Shown here: one piece after another, positions 20,697 through 29,621 of the stretch
Numbering within the stretch: position 1 is the first letter of the stretch
Layout: every line of letters starts with the position of its first letter
Assembly (NCBI GenBank): GCA_010031735.1
Contig: RGZB01000010.1
Location: 1-55,081 of the forward strand
DNA from: Pseudomonadota bacterium
Lineage (GTDB): Bacteria > Pseudomonadota > Alphaproteobacteria > Rickettsiales > RGZB01
Length of the DNA stretch: 55,081 nucleotides
Direction: 5' to 3'
Notes under the pieces: model-generated
Told to the model about the DNA's origin: nothing
Databases searched by the model: none
Seen by the model: the letters and a program-made list of their open reading frames with translations, nothing else
Program-made: the position numbers and the translations under genes

Positions 20697-22547
20697 GTGA
20701 AACTGACCAAGCCTGAGCAGCCGATAGGCAAAATTCTTCAGGATCGAAAGCTGATCACCAAGCAGCAGCTTTCCCACGCACTCAAGATACAGAAAGAACA
20801 AGGCGGCAGGCTCGGCGACGTGCTGGTGGGCCTTGGCCACGTCAATCATCTCAAGCTTTACTCCGCACTCGCAGAACATCATCAACTTCCCTTCGCCGAC
20901 CTATTCAAGGAAAAGATCGACACCCAGTTACTCGAGACGTCTGAGCGGGGAAATTACGCGCGTTTCAATGTCGTACCGTGGCGGGTGGAAGCGGGGAAGA
21001 CCGTACTTGCCACCAGTGAACTGTCGGATGAAGTGCTCGCGTGGGCAAAAACCAAATACCGTGACTACCGTTTTGTGATCACCTCGCCCTTCGACATACT
21101 AAAGGTGCTGCAGGACCATTTCTATGCGGTGGATGATGAGCATGCGCGCCATGCGCTCTGGAAAGAACGGCCGCATGAGTCGGCACGCTATCTTTTCTCC
21201 ATGCCGAGTGTGGTGACGATGCTGATCGTGATCGCGCTCATGGCATTGGTAGTGATCTATCCGCATCTGGCGATGATTAGTATGTTCGCGGTGATGAATT
21301 TCTTTTATGCATTCTCGCTTCTGTTCAAAGCACTCATTTTTGCAGTAGGTGACCGCTCGCGCCTGACGCAATATGCCTACCGTCGCAAGGAACTCGAGCA
21401 GATGAACGACCGCGACCTGCCGGTGTACTCCATCCTGGTGCCGCTCTTCCGGGAGGATGCTAGAACCATCCAACAGCTGGTGGCCGCCATCCGTAATCTG
21501 CAATATCCCAAAGCGAAGCTGGATGTGAAGCTCATCGTCGAGGCGGCGGACGTCGCGACCATCGAGGCGATCAAAGCGACGCAGTGCGAGAGTTATTTCG
21601 AGATCATCCGTGTGCCGTTCTCCTATCCGCAGACGAAGCCGAAGGCCTGCAATTATGCACTGCGGTTCGTGCGGGGGGAATACGTGACGATCTACGATGC
21701 AGAGGATGTGCCGGATCCTTACCAGCTGAAGAAAGTGATCAAGAGCTTTACCGATGCGCCGCGCGGAACGGTGTGTGTACAGGCGAAACTCAATTATTTC
21801 AACCGCGAGGAAAACCTGCTCTCGAAACTCTTTTCGATCGAATACAGCGCATGGTTCAACTTCATGCTGATCGGTCTTGATAGGCTCCAGATCCCGATTC
21901 CGCTCGGTGGAACCAGTAACCATTTTCCGGTGAAGATCATCCGTGAGCTTTACGCCTGGGACCCGTTCAACGTCACGGAAGATGCCGACCTCGGCATCAG
22001 GCTGGCACAGCGCGGGTACAATACCGTGATTGTCGATTCGCTCACGATGGAAGAGTCGCCGATTCGCCTGAAAGACTGGATGAAGCAGCGCTCGCGCTGG
22101 ATCAAAGGCTATATGCAAACCTATATCGTGCATATGCGAAAACCAGAATTATTATTGAATTATAGTGGCATAAAGGGATTCATGGGCTTCCAGTTCTTTG
22201 TGGGAGTACCGTCGTTTATATTCGTTTCCATGCTACCGATGATCACGATTTCGGTCATTGCTGCGTTCCAGCCGCACCTGATGCCTAATCATCTGATATT
22301 TATCGTCTATTCGAATCTTTTTGCCGGGATTGCGCTGCATTTTGCGATCGCGATGAGGGTCATACAGTTCGAAAAATGGCAAAACATGATGGTTTCCGCA
22401 CTTATTTTCCCGCTCTATTGGGTGCTTCACGCCTTCGCAAGCCTGAAGGCGTTGTGGCAGCTCTTCCTAAACCCACATTATTGGGAGAAAACCGAGCATG
22501 GGATCACCCGTATGGCCGTCTCGGAAACAGCTGTGGCAGCCGAATAA
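20697..22547 (+). CDS. membrane GT2-family glycosyltransferase with N-terminal MshEN (GspE-N)-like domain
   Basis: Two tandem MshEN-like motifs (IGKILQDRKLITKQQLSHALKIQ; RLGDVLVGLGHVNHLKLYSALAEHHQLPF), then GT2 core (SILVPLFRED, TIYDAEDVPDP, TEDADLGIRLAQRGY, KQRSRWIKGYMQT) and TMs; GTG start. Confidence 0.85.
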   Translation: MKLTKPEQPIGKILQDRKLITKQQLSHALKIQKEQGGRLGDVLVGLGHVNHLKLYSALAEHHQLPFADLFKEKIDTQLLETSERGNYARFNVVPWRVEAGKTVLATSELSDEVLAWAKTKYRDYRFVITSPFDILKVLQDHFYAVDDEHARHALWKERPHESARYLFSMPSVVTMLIVIALMALVVIYPHLAMISMFAVMNFFYAFSLLFKALIFAVGDRSRLTQYAYRRKELEQMNDRDLPVYSILVPLFREDARTIQQLVAAIRNLQYPKAKLDVKLIVEAADVATIEAIKATQCESYFEIIRVPFSYPQTKPKACNYALRFVRGEYVTIYDAEDVPDPYQLKKVIKSFTDAPRGTVCVQAKLNYFNREENLLSKLFSIEYSAWFNFMLIGLDRLQIPIPLGGTSNHFPVKIIRELYAWDPFNVTEDADLGIRLAQRGYNTVIVDSLTMEESPIRLKDWMKQRSRWIKGYMQTYIVHMRKPELLLNYSGIKGFMGFQFFVGVPSFIFVSMLPMITISVIAAFQPHLMPNHLIFIVYSNLFAGIALHFAIAMRVIQFEKWQNMMVSALIFPLYWVLHAFASLKALWQLFLNPHYWEKTEHGITRMAVSETAVAAE

Positions 22548-22555
22548 ACTAGCGC

Positions 22556-22584
22556 TTGACAAGGGGGGCGCTTTTCAGTAGTTT
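22556..22584 (+). promoter_or_regulatory. putative sigma70 promoter for rpmJ
   Basis: TTGACA (22556-22561), 17-nt spacer, TAGTTT (22579-22584). Confidence 0.65.
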
Positions 22585-22617
22585 CCAAGCTCATTTTTCA
22601 AGTATAGCGGTATTTAT

Positions 22618-22743
22618 ATGAAAGTAGTCAGCTCACTGAAATCAGCAAAAAAACGCGATAAAAACTGCCGCGTGGTGCGTCGCAAAGGCCGCCTGTATGT
22701 CATCAACAAAAAGAACCCGCGCTTTAAAGCTCGCCAGGGTTAG
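22618..22743 (+). CDS. rpmJ: 50S ribosomal protein L36 (zinc-ligand-lacking type)
   Basis: [41 protein letters not shown]; absent from the ORF track because of its 41-aa length. Confidence 0.93.
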   Translation: MKVVSSLKSAKKRDKNCRVVRRKGRLYVINKKNPRFKARQG

Positions 22744-22770
22744 TTCGTAGCATTACTCCGTTATCGGATA

Positions 22771-22806
22771 AAAAAACCGCGCCACTTGAAAAAAGGGCGC
22801 GGTTTT
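22771..22806. terminator. bidirectional intrinsic terminator
   Basis: AAAAAACCGCGCC...GGCGCGGTTTT. Confidence 0.85.
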
Positions 22807-22832
22807 GTTTTGTGCCTATGACAGGCGCTAAA

Positions 22833-23258
22833 CTAGCGGACGAAGATACGGATCTCGTTTAAGCCCAGCGTGGATGTGGTGGTGTAGTTCGTTTGGAAAC
22901 GCTCCGGTGGGAGGCCGATCTCCGTCATGGTTTGCATTACGCGGCGGGCGTTAGCTGCTGCCGTCATCGCGGCATCTTCATCTTCTTTATAGCTGCCGGT
23001 GGTCGGGATCAGTGAAACGATCTCGAAGAACGCACCCGGATAGACGTGCATGGCCTTCTTCACGGCATTCTGGAGCGGGATCTGGTACATCACGTTCTGT
23101 TCTTTGTTGAAGCGGATCACCACAAGCGGCGTATCTTCCATGCCGGTATTTGGGAGATATTTGTTCGGAGACTCGTACGGCTTATTGCCGTTATCTGCGA
23201 AAGTAGCGGCGGGCATGAGCGCTGCAGCTAAAACGAGCAGGGAAAGAAATTTTTTCAT
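22833..23258 (-). CDS. secreted hypothetical protein (141 aa)
   Basis: Clear signal peptide MKKFLSLLVLAAALMPAATFA; convergent with rpmJ across the terminator. Confidence 0.75.
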   Translation of the reverse strand: MKKFLSLLVLAAALMPAATFADNGNKPYESPNKYLPNTGMEDTPLVVIRFNKEQNVMYQIPLQNAVKKAMHVYPGAFFEIVSLIPTTGSYKEDEDAAMTAAANARRVMQTMTEIGLPPERFQTNYTTTSTLGLNEIRIFVR

Positions 23259-23340
23259 CGAAACAACCTTGAGGTGGCGTTACACTGCAAGAGAGTGTAG
23301 CAACAAACCAGATTTTAGCAAGCGAACGAAAGCAGAACCT

Positions 23341-24315
23341 ATGCGCCTTATCGGTGTGAAGCAGCAAGGAAGCCACTATACGCTTGAAGTGCAAGAGGGG
23401 AAAAAGCCCACCCCGGCAGAGCATGAAGTGTTGATCAAAGTGGCAGCAGCAGGCGTGAACCGTGCTGATATCTTCCAGGCAGAAGGCATTTATCCTGCGC
23501 CGGAAGGAGCCTCGCCTGTGCTTGGTATGGAGGTGGCAGGTGAGGTGGTGGCGCTCGGCAAAGGGGTGAAGATATGCCGCCTGGGCGATAAAGTAGTCGC
23601 ATTGATGCCCGGTGGTGGTTACGCCGAATATGCCGTTGCCCGCGAAAGCGAGATATTGCCGCTGCCGAGCGGGCTTAAAGAGGTGCAGGGTGCTGCGCTG
23701 CCGGAAGCAATGTATACCGCGTATCTGAACCTGTTCGAGATCGGTCAGCTGAAGCCGGGTGCGAAGGTGCTGGTGCATGGCGGCGCCAGTGGTGTGGGCA
23801 CGATGGCGATCCAGATGGCCGCGGTGATGGGGGCGGAGGTGTTTGCCACTGCCGGCACGAAAGCAAAGTGCAAGGCCATTGAGGCACTCGGGGCAAAACG
23901 CGCGATCTGTTACAAGGACGAGGATTTCGTCGCGGTGCTGAAGAAGGCTGTGCCAGAAGGTGTCGATATCGTGCTTGATATAGTAGCTGGAAGTTACCTC
24001 GAGAAGAATGTCAAGGTGCTTGCGCCACGCGGCAAGCTCGTGCAGATCGCCGTGCTCGAAGGCAGCAAAACCGAAATCAATCTGGCGGCTGTACTGATGA
24101 AGAATATCAGCATTACCGGTTCTACGCTTCGTTCCCGCTCGATCTTAGAACGGCATGAGATCACCCGATCGCTATACAATAGCTTCTGGCCGATGCTGGA
24201 AGCAGGACGCATCAAACCGGTGGTCGATAAGCTGTATCCGATCGCTGAGGCCAACGAGGCGCACCAGCGCATGAAAGCAAATCAGAATATCGGCAAGATC
24301 ATCCTGACGTTCTAG
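23341..24315 (+). CDS. NAD(P)H quinone oxidoreductase (MDR, PIG3-like)
   Basis: VAAAGVNRADIFQAEGIYPAPEGASPVLGMEVAGEV; VLVHGGASGVGTMAIQMA. Confidence 0.92.
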   Translation: MRLIGVKQQGSHYTLEVQEGKKPTPAEHEVLIKVAAAGVNRADIFQAEGIYPAPEGASPVLGMEVAGEVVALGKGVKICRLGDKVVALMPGGGYAEYAVARESEILPLPSGLKEVQGAALPEAMYTAYLNLFEIGQLKPGAKVLVHGGASGVGTMAIQMAAVMGAEVFATAGTKAKCKAIEALGAKRAICYKDEDFVAVLKKAVPEGVDIVLDIVAGSYLEKNVKVLAPRGKLVQIAVLEGSKTEINLAAVLMKNISITGSTLRSRSILERHEITRSLYNSFWPMLEAGRIKPVVDKLYPIAEANEAHQRMKANQNIGKIILTF

Positions 24316-25118
24316 GGATTCCATCCGGTGAGAGTGATAATCTCGAACGTGGCAGGGATTTCGCCCTCACTATTCGCATAAAGCCGTGTGTAGGTTTCCG
24401 CGATGGACTGCAGCGTGTGGCGGGAGGTGAAATGCTTGTTCCGCTCGAGGAGGGCATTGCTCTCACCCATACGCTGCAGATCTTTCATTAAGCTCAGCGG
24501 GTTTTTATATAGTACGGTGACGGTATCTGTATCCGTGACCGGAAGTGCGTAGCCCGTGCGCTGGAGTAAGCTACCGGCATCCTTCACCTCGGTATAAGGT
24601 GAGACGCGGGGATAGATGATCGGGGAGAGTGACGCTTCGGTTTCGATGATAGCGTGGCGCAGTTCGCGGAGCGTATCGCCGCCCAGCATCGAGCAGATGA
24701 ATAGCCCGCCTGGCTTCAGCGTACGGCGGAGTTGCGCCAATGCACCGGGGATATCGTTCACGAAATGCATGTTGAGCAGACTGATGATGGTGTCGAACTG
24801 GGGACCAGAGAAAGGCACCAATTCCTCATCGAATACTACCGATGCAGACGGATTCTTTCTCAACATGGCAAGGGAGAGGTCGCTTGCAAGATAGGTTCCG
24901 ACCGGGCGTTCCTGACGCAGTGCTTTCTCGATATAACCGCTGCGGCTGCCGATTTCGAGCACGCTACCCAGTTTCACCTGCGGGTCTTCGAGCAGGCGTT
25001 CGAGCATGCGGTCGGCCGCTTCCTTGAGTAGGTGGTCGGTTTGATGAAGATAGACACTCGCACGGTCGCGGTGGCGGCGGTAGGCGAGGCGATCAAAGAT
25101 GAGGTGGGTTTTCGCCAT
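24312..25118 (-). CDS. SAM-dependent methyltransferase (BioC/NDUFAF5-like)
   Basis: VLEIGSRSGYIEKALRQ; DTIISLLNMHFVNDIPGALAQLRRTLKPGGLFICSMLGGDTL. Confidence 0.85.
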   Translation of the reverse strand: MAKTHLIFDRLAYRRHRDRASVYLHQTDHLLKEAADRMLERLLEDPQVKLGSVLEIGSRSGYIEKALRQERPVGTYLASDLSLAMLRKNPSASVVFDEELVPFSGPQFDTIISLLNMHFVNDIPGALAQLRRTLKPGGLFICSMLGGDTLRELRHAIIETEASLSPIIYPRVSPYTEVKDAGSLLQRTGYALPVTDTDTVTVLYKNPLSLMKDLQRMGESNALLERNKHFTSRHTLQSIAETYTRLYANSEGEIPATFEIITLTGWNP

Positions 25119-25124
25119 AAAGCC

Positions 25125-26945
25125 CTAGCGGCGGCCGAAGAGTTTCTCGATGTCGGTAAGTTCGAGTTTGATGTAGGTCGGGCGGCCGTGGTTACATTGG
25201 CCGGAATAAGGCGTCGCCTCCATTTCGCGCAGGAGTGCGTTCATCTCATCGATATTAAGCCTGCGACCTGCGCGCACGCTGCCGTGGCACGCCATCGTTT
25301 CACACACGTGCTCGACCGCTTCGGTGAGGGTGAAGGCTTCGCCGTATTCCACGATATCATCGGCTAGGTCCTTCAGGAGTTTCGTTGCATTCACTTCGCC
25401 AAGGAGCGCCGGCACCTCGCGCACGACCAGGCCTTTCTCGCCGAACGCTTCGATCACAAGGCCGAGTTCAGCAAGTGCTTCTTTGTGGTTGATGAGGCGG
25501 TTGATATCCGCTTCATCAAGTTCGACCACTTCGGGTAGAAGGAGCTTTTGTGTTTTCACCGACTGAGAAGCGAGAGACTTTTTCATTTTTTCATATACGA
25601 GGCGTTCGTGCGCTGCGTGTTGGTCGACTATGATGATGCCATCCGCACTTTGGGAAACGATATAGGTTTCATGTAGCTGCCCACGTGCCGCACCGAGGGG
25701 TTTTGATGCAAGGCTCGCATCGTGCTGTGGTTCGGTGGGTGTCGGGCGGGCATATAACATCTCCGCCACCTCTTGCAGCATGGGCTGTGCACCGCCGCGG
25801 GAAGCCGGTGATTGGTAATGGCTACCAGCACCACTACGCTCACCAAAACCGTAAGCATAATTGGTGGCGGGGGCTCCTGCTGAAGGAAGTGTCCCTACCG
25901 AAAAGGCCTGTATCGCGGAAGCGGCAACGGTGGAAGAGGCACGGAAGCCGGCACCCGCCAAGGCATTCTTGAACGAGCTTACGATCAGGCCACGTACCAG
26001 GTTACTATCGCGAAAGCGTACTTCTGCTTTGGCCGGATGCACGTTCACATCTACCATCTCGGGTGTGATGTCGATGAACAGTACGACCACGGGATGGCGA
26101 TCCCGCGCCATGAAATCCTGATAGGCACCGCGGATGGCGCCCAGGACCAAGCGGTCTTTGATCGGACGGTTGTTGACATAAAGATATTGCTCCTGCGCGG
26201 TGCCCCGGTGGAAGGTGGGGAGGCCGATATAGCCGGTGAGCTTCACGCCTTCGCGTTCGGCATGGATCTCGATGGAGTTCGCAGCGAAATCCTTACCCAG
26301 AATCGCTGCGATGCGGTTCAAACTTCCGGCCATCAAGCCTTCGGGTTCGGCAGAGAGTTGGAGTAATTTACGGCTGTCACCCTCGAGTGAGAACTGAATG
26401 CCTGGATAGCTTAAGGCCACGCGCTTCACTACTTCGGTGATGTGCTGTTGCTCGGTGCGTTCGGTCTTGAGGAATTTGAGGCGGGCAGGGGTAGCGAAAA
26501 ACAGATCGCGCACTTCCACGCGTGTGCCGCCGTTATGGGAAGCAGGGGCTGCATCGTGTTTCTCGCCGCCGATGACTTCAATCGACCAGGCTTCCGAAGC
26601 CTCTCTCGCTTTGCTCGTGAGTTTCAGGCGGCTGACCGCGCCGATGGAGGGTAACGCTTCCCCGCGGAAGCCAAAAGAGTTGATGTTAAAGAGGTCTTCA
26701 TCCGGCAGTTTGGAAGTGGCATGGCGTTCGAGCGCGAGGGAGAGTTCATCCTTATCCATGCCAATGCCGTTATCGGAAATGGAGATGAGGTTACGTCCTC
26801 CTTGCTCGATGCTGATATCGATTCGCGTGGCGCCGGCATCAATTGCATTCTCGAGTAGTTCTTTTACGGCGGAGGCAGGACGCTCGATCACCTCACCGGC
26901 AGCGATACGGTTGATAAGCACCGGCGGTAAGATGCGGATGGTCAT
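25125..26945 (-). CDS. mutL: DNA mismatch repair protein MutL
   Basis: MTIRILPPVLINRIAAGEVIERPASAVKELLENAIDAGATRIDI; FGFRGEALPSIGAVSR; C-terminal ACHGSVRAGRRL. Confidence 0.97.
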   Translation of the reverse strand: MTIRILPPVLINRIAAGEVIERPASAVKELLENAIDAGATRIDISIEQGGRNLISISDNGIGMDKDELSLALERHATSKLPDEDLFNINSFGFRGEALPSIGAVSRLKLTSKAREASEAWSIEVIGGEKHDAAPASHNGGTRVEVRDLFFATPARLKFLKTERTEQQHITEVVKRVALSYPGIQFSLEGDSRKLLQLSAEPEGLMAGSLNRIAAILGKDFAANSIEIHAEREGVKLTGYIGLPTFHRGTAQEQYLYVNNRPIKDRLVLGAIRGAYQDFMARDRHPVVVLFIDITPEMVDVNVHPAKAEVRFRDSNLVRGLIVSSFKNALAGAGFRASSTVAASAIQAFSVGTLPSAGAPATNYAYGFGERSGAGSHYQSPASRGGAQPMLQEVAEMLYARPTPTEPQHDASLASKPLGAARGQLHETYIVSQSADGIIIVDQHAAHERLVYEKMKKSLASQSVKTQKLLLPEVVELDEADINRLINHKEALAELGLVIEAFGEKGLVVREVPALLGEVNATKLLKDLADDIVEYGEAFTLTEAVEHVCETMACHGSVRAGRRLNIDEMNALLREMEATPYSGQCNHGRPTYIKLELTDIEKLFGRR

Positions 26946-28222
26946 GCTTTGACGCTCTCGAGTGCCTTACGGGCCAAGGTCTTACCTTCTTCCACGGCAG
27001 GCTGGTCGAACGCATTGAGTTTAAGAAGATGGGCAGTCGCGACGGTTTCCAGCATGAAGTGCATGGCAAGTGCACCCAAGGTTGCCTCATCGAGTGTATC
27101 GAGTGCGAAGTGGCGCACCAAGCAGCCTTGATTCTCGAGCGAATGCAGGGTTGCTTCTTGCTCGGCCGTCATGATATCCGCCATGGTCTTGCCGTTCATA
27201 TAGAGCACGGATTTTTCTTTGAACACGGCGGTATTGACCGGTTTTCCGCCGCTCTGATTGAGGGTGATGAGCGAGATCAATTTATCCTTCGGGCCATCGA
27301 GATAGAGCTGGAGTTGGCTGTGCTGGTCGATGGTACCCATCGCTGTCACCGGATTGGAACCTTTACCTTTTTTGCCGAGGCTCTCTGCCCAGATCTGGCG
27401 CACCCATTGCGCGAGGCCGTTCAGGCGGTCGGCATAGGGCATGAAGACCGTGGTGTTCACACCTTTTTCGATCAGACAGAGATTAAGCGCCGCACCCACC
27501 GCTGGGGCGGATTCGCGGTTCGATAAGAAATCCGCGAGTACCATATGGGCACCCTTGCGGATGGCTCTGACATCCAGGCCGGCGACGGCTGCTGGGATAA
27601 GACCCACATTCGAGAAGATGGAGAAGCGGCCACCGACTTCCGGGTCGTGGTCGAGCGTTTTGAGATCAAGCGATGCAGCGATGCGGCGAAGCGGGTTATC
27701 TTTCGGATCGGTGATGACCAAGAAATTCTGTGTGGCACGATCCCCGAGTTTGCGGTGGAGCGTGTCGTAGAATAGTGCGAACTGTGAAAGGGTCTCAAGC
27801 GTGGTACCCGATTTTGAGATGACGAGTACGCAGGTGGTCTCCAGCGGAATATAATTTAACAGCGACTGCGTGGTGACGGGATCGACGTTGTCGTGGAAGA
27901 TGATCTCGACCTTCTGTTCATAATATGCCGGGCGGAGTGCGACGAGTGCCTGACCAGTCAGTGTAGACCCTCCTGTACCGAGCACTACAAGATGGGTGAA
28001 GTTTTTGTTGATGCGCGAAGCGATATCGTTGATGTTTACGAGGTCAGCAGTTTCTTCCGTGATGGTGAAAGGACGGTATAACGATTCTTTTTCAAAGGTT
28101 TCTTTAAAATTCTCGAGGGTAGAAAGTACGCCGTCGAGATCCGCGGTCTTGATACCGTTATCCGAGCCGTTCTTCTTTGGGGTGCGTTGGACGCAGCCTG
28201 CAATTGAGTGTGAATACAACAT
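26942..28222 (-). CDS. pgi: glucose-6-phosphate isomerase
   Basis: LVVLGTGGSTLTGQAL, VISKSGTTLETLSQFALF, DPEVGGRFSIFSNVGLIPAAVAG; likely start ATG 28222. Confidence 0.85.
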   Translation of the reverse strand: MLYSHSIAGCVQRTPKKNGSDNGIKTADLDGVLSTLENFKETFEKESLYRPFTITEETADLVNINDIASRINKNFTHLVVLGTGGSTLTGQALVALRPAYYEQKVEIIFHDNVDPVTTQSLLNYIPLETTCVLVISKSGTTLETLSQFALFYDTLHRKLGDRATQNFLVITDPKDNPLRRIAASLDLKTLDHDPEVGGRFSIFSNVGLIPAAVAGLDVRAIRKGAHMVLADFLSNRESAPAVGAALNLCLIEKGVNTTVFMPYADRLNGLAQWVRQIWAESLGKKGKGSNPVTAMGTIDQHSQLQLYLDGPKDKLISLITLNQSGGKPVNTAVFKEKSVLYMNGKTMADIMTAEQEATLHSLENQGCLVRHFALDTLDEATLGALAMHFMLETVATAHLLKLNAFDQPAVEEGKTLARKALESVKA

Positions 28223-28262
28223 GCGGTTATTTTTAAAGCAAAAAAGGCCGTTCTGCCAAGGA

Positions 28263-29621
28263 TTAATTCGCCTTCTCAGGTGCTTTTTCTGACCCCTTTT
28301 CGGGTACCTTTTCCGCAGTGGTAACATTGCCCACGGTGACAAACACCAGTTTATCGGGTTTTAGCAGGGTTTTAGCTACTCGGTTCACATCTTCGAGGGT
28401 GACGGCGTTGATATAATCGTTACGTTTGGAGAGGAAGTTCGTTCCCAGGTTCTCAAGCTGCATGAAGGCGAGGAAGCGCACTAACTTCTCATTACTATCG
28501 AGCTTCAACACGAAAGAGCCGGTGAGATAGTCTTTGGCAAGCTTCAGTTCTTCTGGGGTGACATCGCCTTTCTGCAGACGAGCGAATTCTTGTTTTACGA
28601 TGGCGATAGATTTTTCAACCGCATCGTTACGCGTCGAGACCTTACCCTGCAGGAGTGCGCCGCGGTCGAACGAGTTGATATACGTCGTGACGTTGTAGGC
28701 AAGACCCTTATCGCTCCGCACGCGATGCATGAGACGCGATTCAAAACCGCCACCGCCCAGGATATAGTTCAGGATATGTGCGGCATAGAAATCCGGGTGT
28801 CCATATTTGATACTTTCATGACCGAACAACACTACGCTTTGTGGCACCTGGAGCGGGAGGGTGATTTCACGGCCTTCGCTGTAATGTGGACTTGGCAGTT
28901 GAAGTGAGTTCGAGAGGCGGGGCAGTTTGAATAATACTTTATCGGTGGCTGCCGCCGCTTCGTTCGGTGTGATGTTCCCTGCCATACTCATCAACACCTG
29001 GCTGCGGGAAAGGCGACTGGCCACGAACTTGAGGATATCCTTGCGGCGGATACTGGCGACTGTATCGAGCGTTCCTTTGCTTTGGTAGGCATATGGGTGG
29101 CCGCGGAGTACTTCTTCATTCCATGCGGTTTCGGCGACGCTATCAGGATCTTCCAGATCTTTCTTGATGGCGATCAGCACTTGTTTGCGCACCTGTTCGA
29201 TCGAGGAGCTCTCTAAACGCGGGTCGGTCAGCGCCATGTTAAGTAAGCGGAATGCTTCATCGGCGTTTTGCCGGAGTGTCTTGAGGTCGATATAGAAATT
29301 ATCAGCATCAACGTGTGCACTTAGTTGAATGGCCTGTTCCTCGAGACGCTTGTTGAAGGAGACGTAATCCAAATCGCCGGCGCCCTTATCGAGCAGGTTC
29401 GCTACCATGAAAGCCAGACCCTGTCTATCTTTCGGGTCATAGGCGTAACCCGCTTTCTTGAACACCATACGTACCGCGATGATGGGAAGGTTATCGTCCT
29501 GGATAAGCCAGGTATCGACACCACTTTTGGAAGGGATGACCTTCACATCTGCCGCATGCACACAGTTTGCCATGAGCAGTGTAGAGAGGAATAGGGCGAT
29601 AAGACGGAGCATTTTACTCAT
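28263..29621 (-). CDS. M16-family peptidase-like protein (no HxxEH; non-catalytic partner)
   Basis: M16 fold with GGGGFESRLMHRVRSDKGLAYNV (R/Y pair) but no zinc-binding HxxEH. Confidence 0.88.
   Translation of the reverse strand: MSKMLRLIALFLSTLLMANCVHAADVKVIPSKSGVDTWLIQDDNLPIIAVRMVFKKAGYAYDPKDRQGLAFMVANLLDKGAGDLDYVSFNKRLEEQAIQLSAHVDADNFYIDLKTLRQNADEAFRLLNMALTDPRLESSSIEQVRKQVLIAIKKDLEDPDSVAETAWNEEVLRGHPYAYQSKGTLDTVASIRRKDILKFVASRLSRSQVLMSMAGNITPNEAAAATDKVLFKLPRLSNSLQLPSPHYSEGREITLPLQVPQSVVLFGHESIKYGHPDFYAAHILNYILGGGGFESRLMHRVRSDKGLAYNVTTYINSFDRGALLQGKVSTRNDAVEKSIAIVKQEFARLQKGDVTPEELKLAKDYLTGSFVLKLDSNEKLVRFLAFMQLENLGTNFLSKRNDYINAVTLEDVNRVAKTLLKPDKLVFVTVGNVTTAEKVPEKGSEKAPEKAN

Noticed and set aside
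21099-22133. 344-aa minus-strand ORF
   Set aside because: Antisense shadow of the GT2 glycosyltransferase; composition (His/Arg rich) typical of spurious ORFs.
28263-29621. M16 peptidase lacking HxxEH as a broken enzyme
   Set aside because: Paired catalytic/non-catalytic M16 genes in tandem are a well-known arrangement, so this is not evidence of decay.
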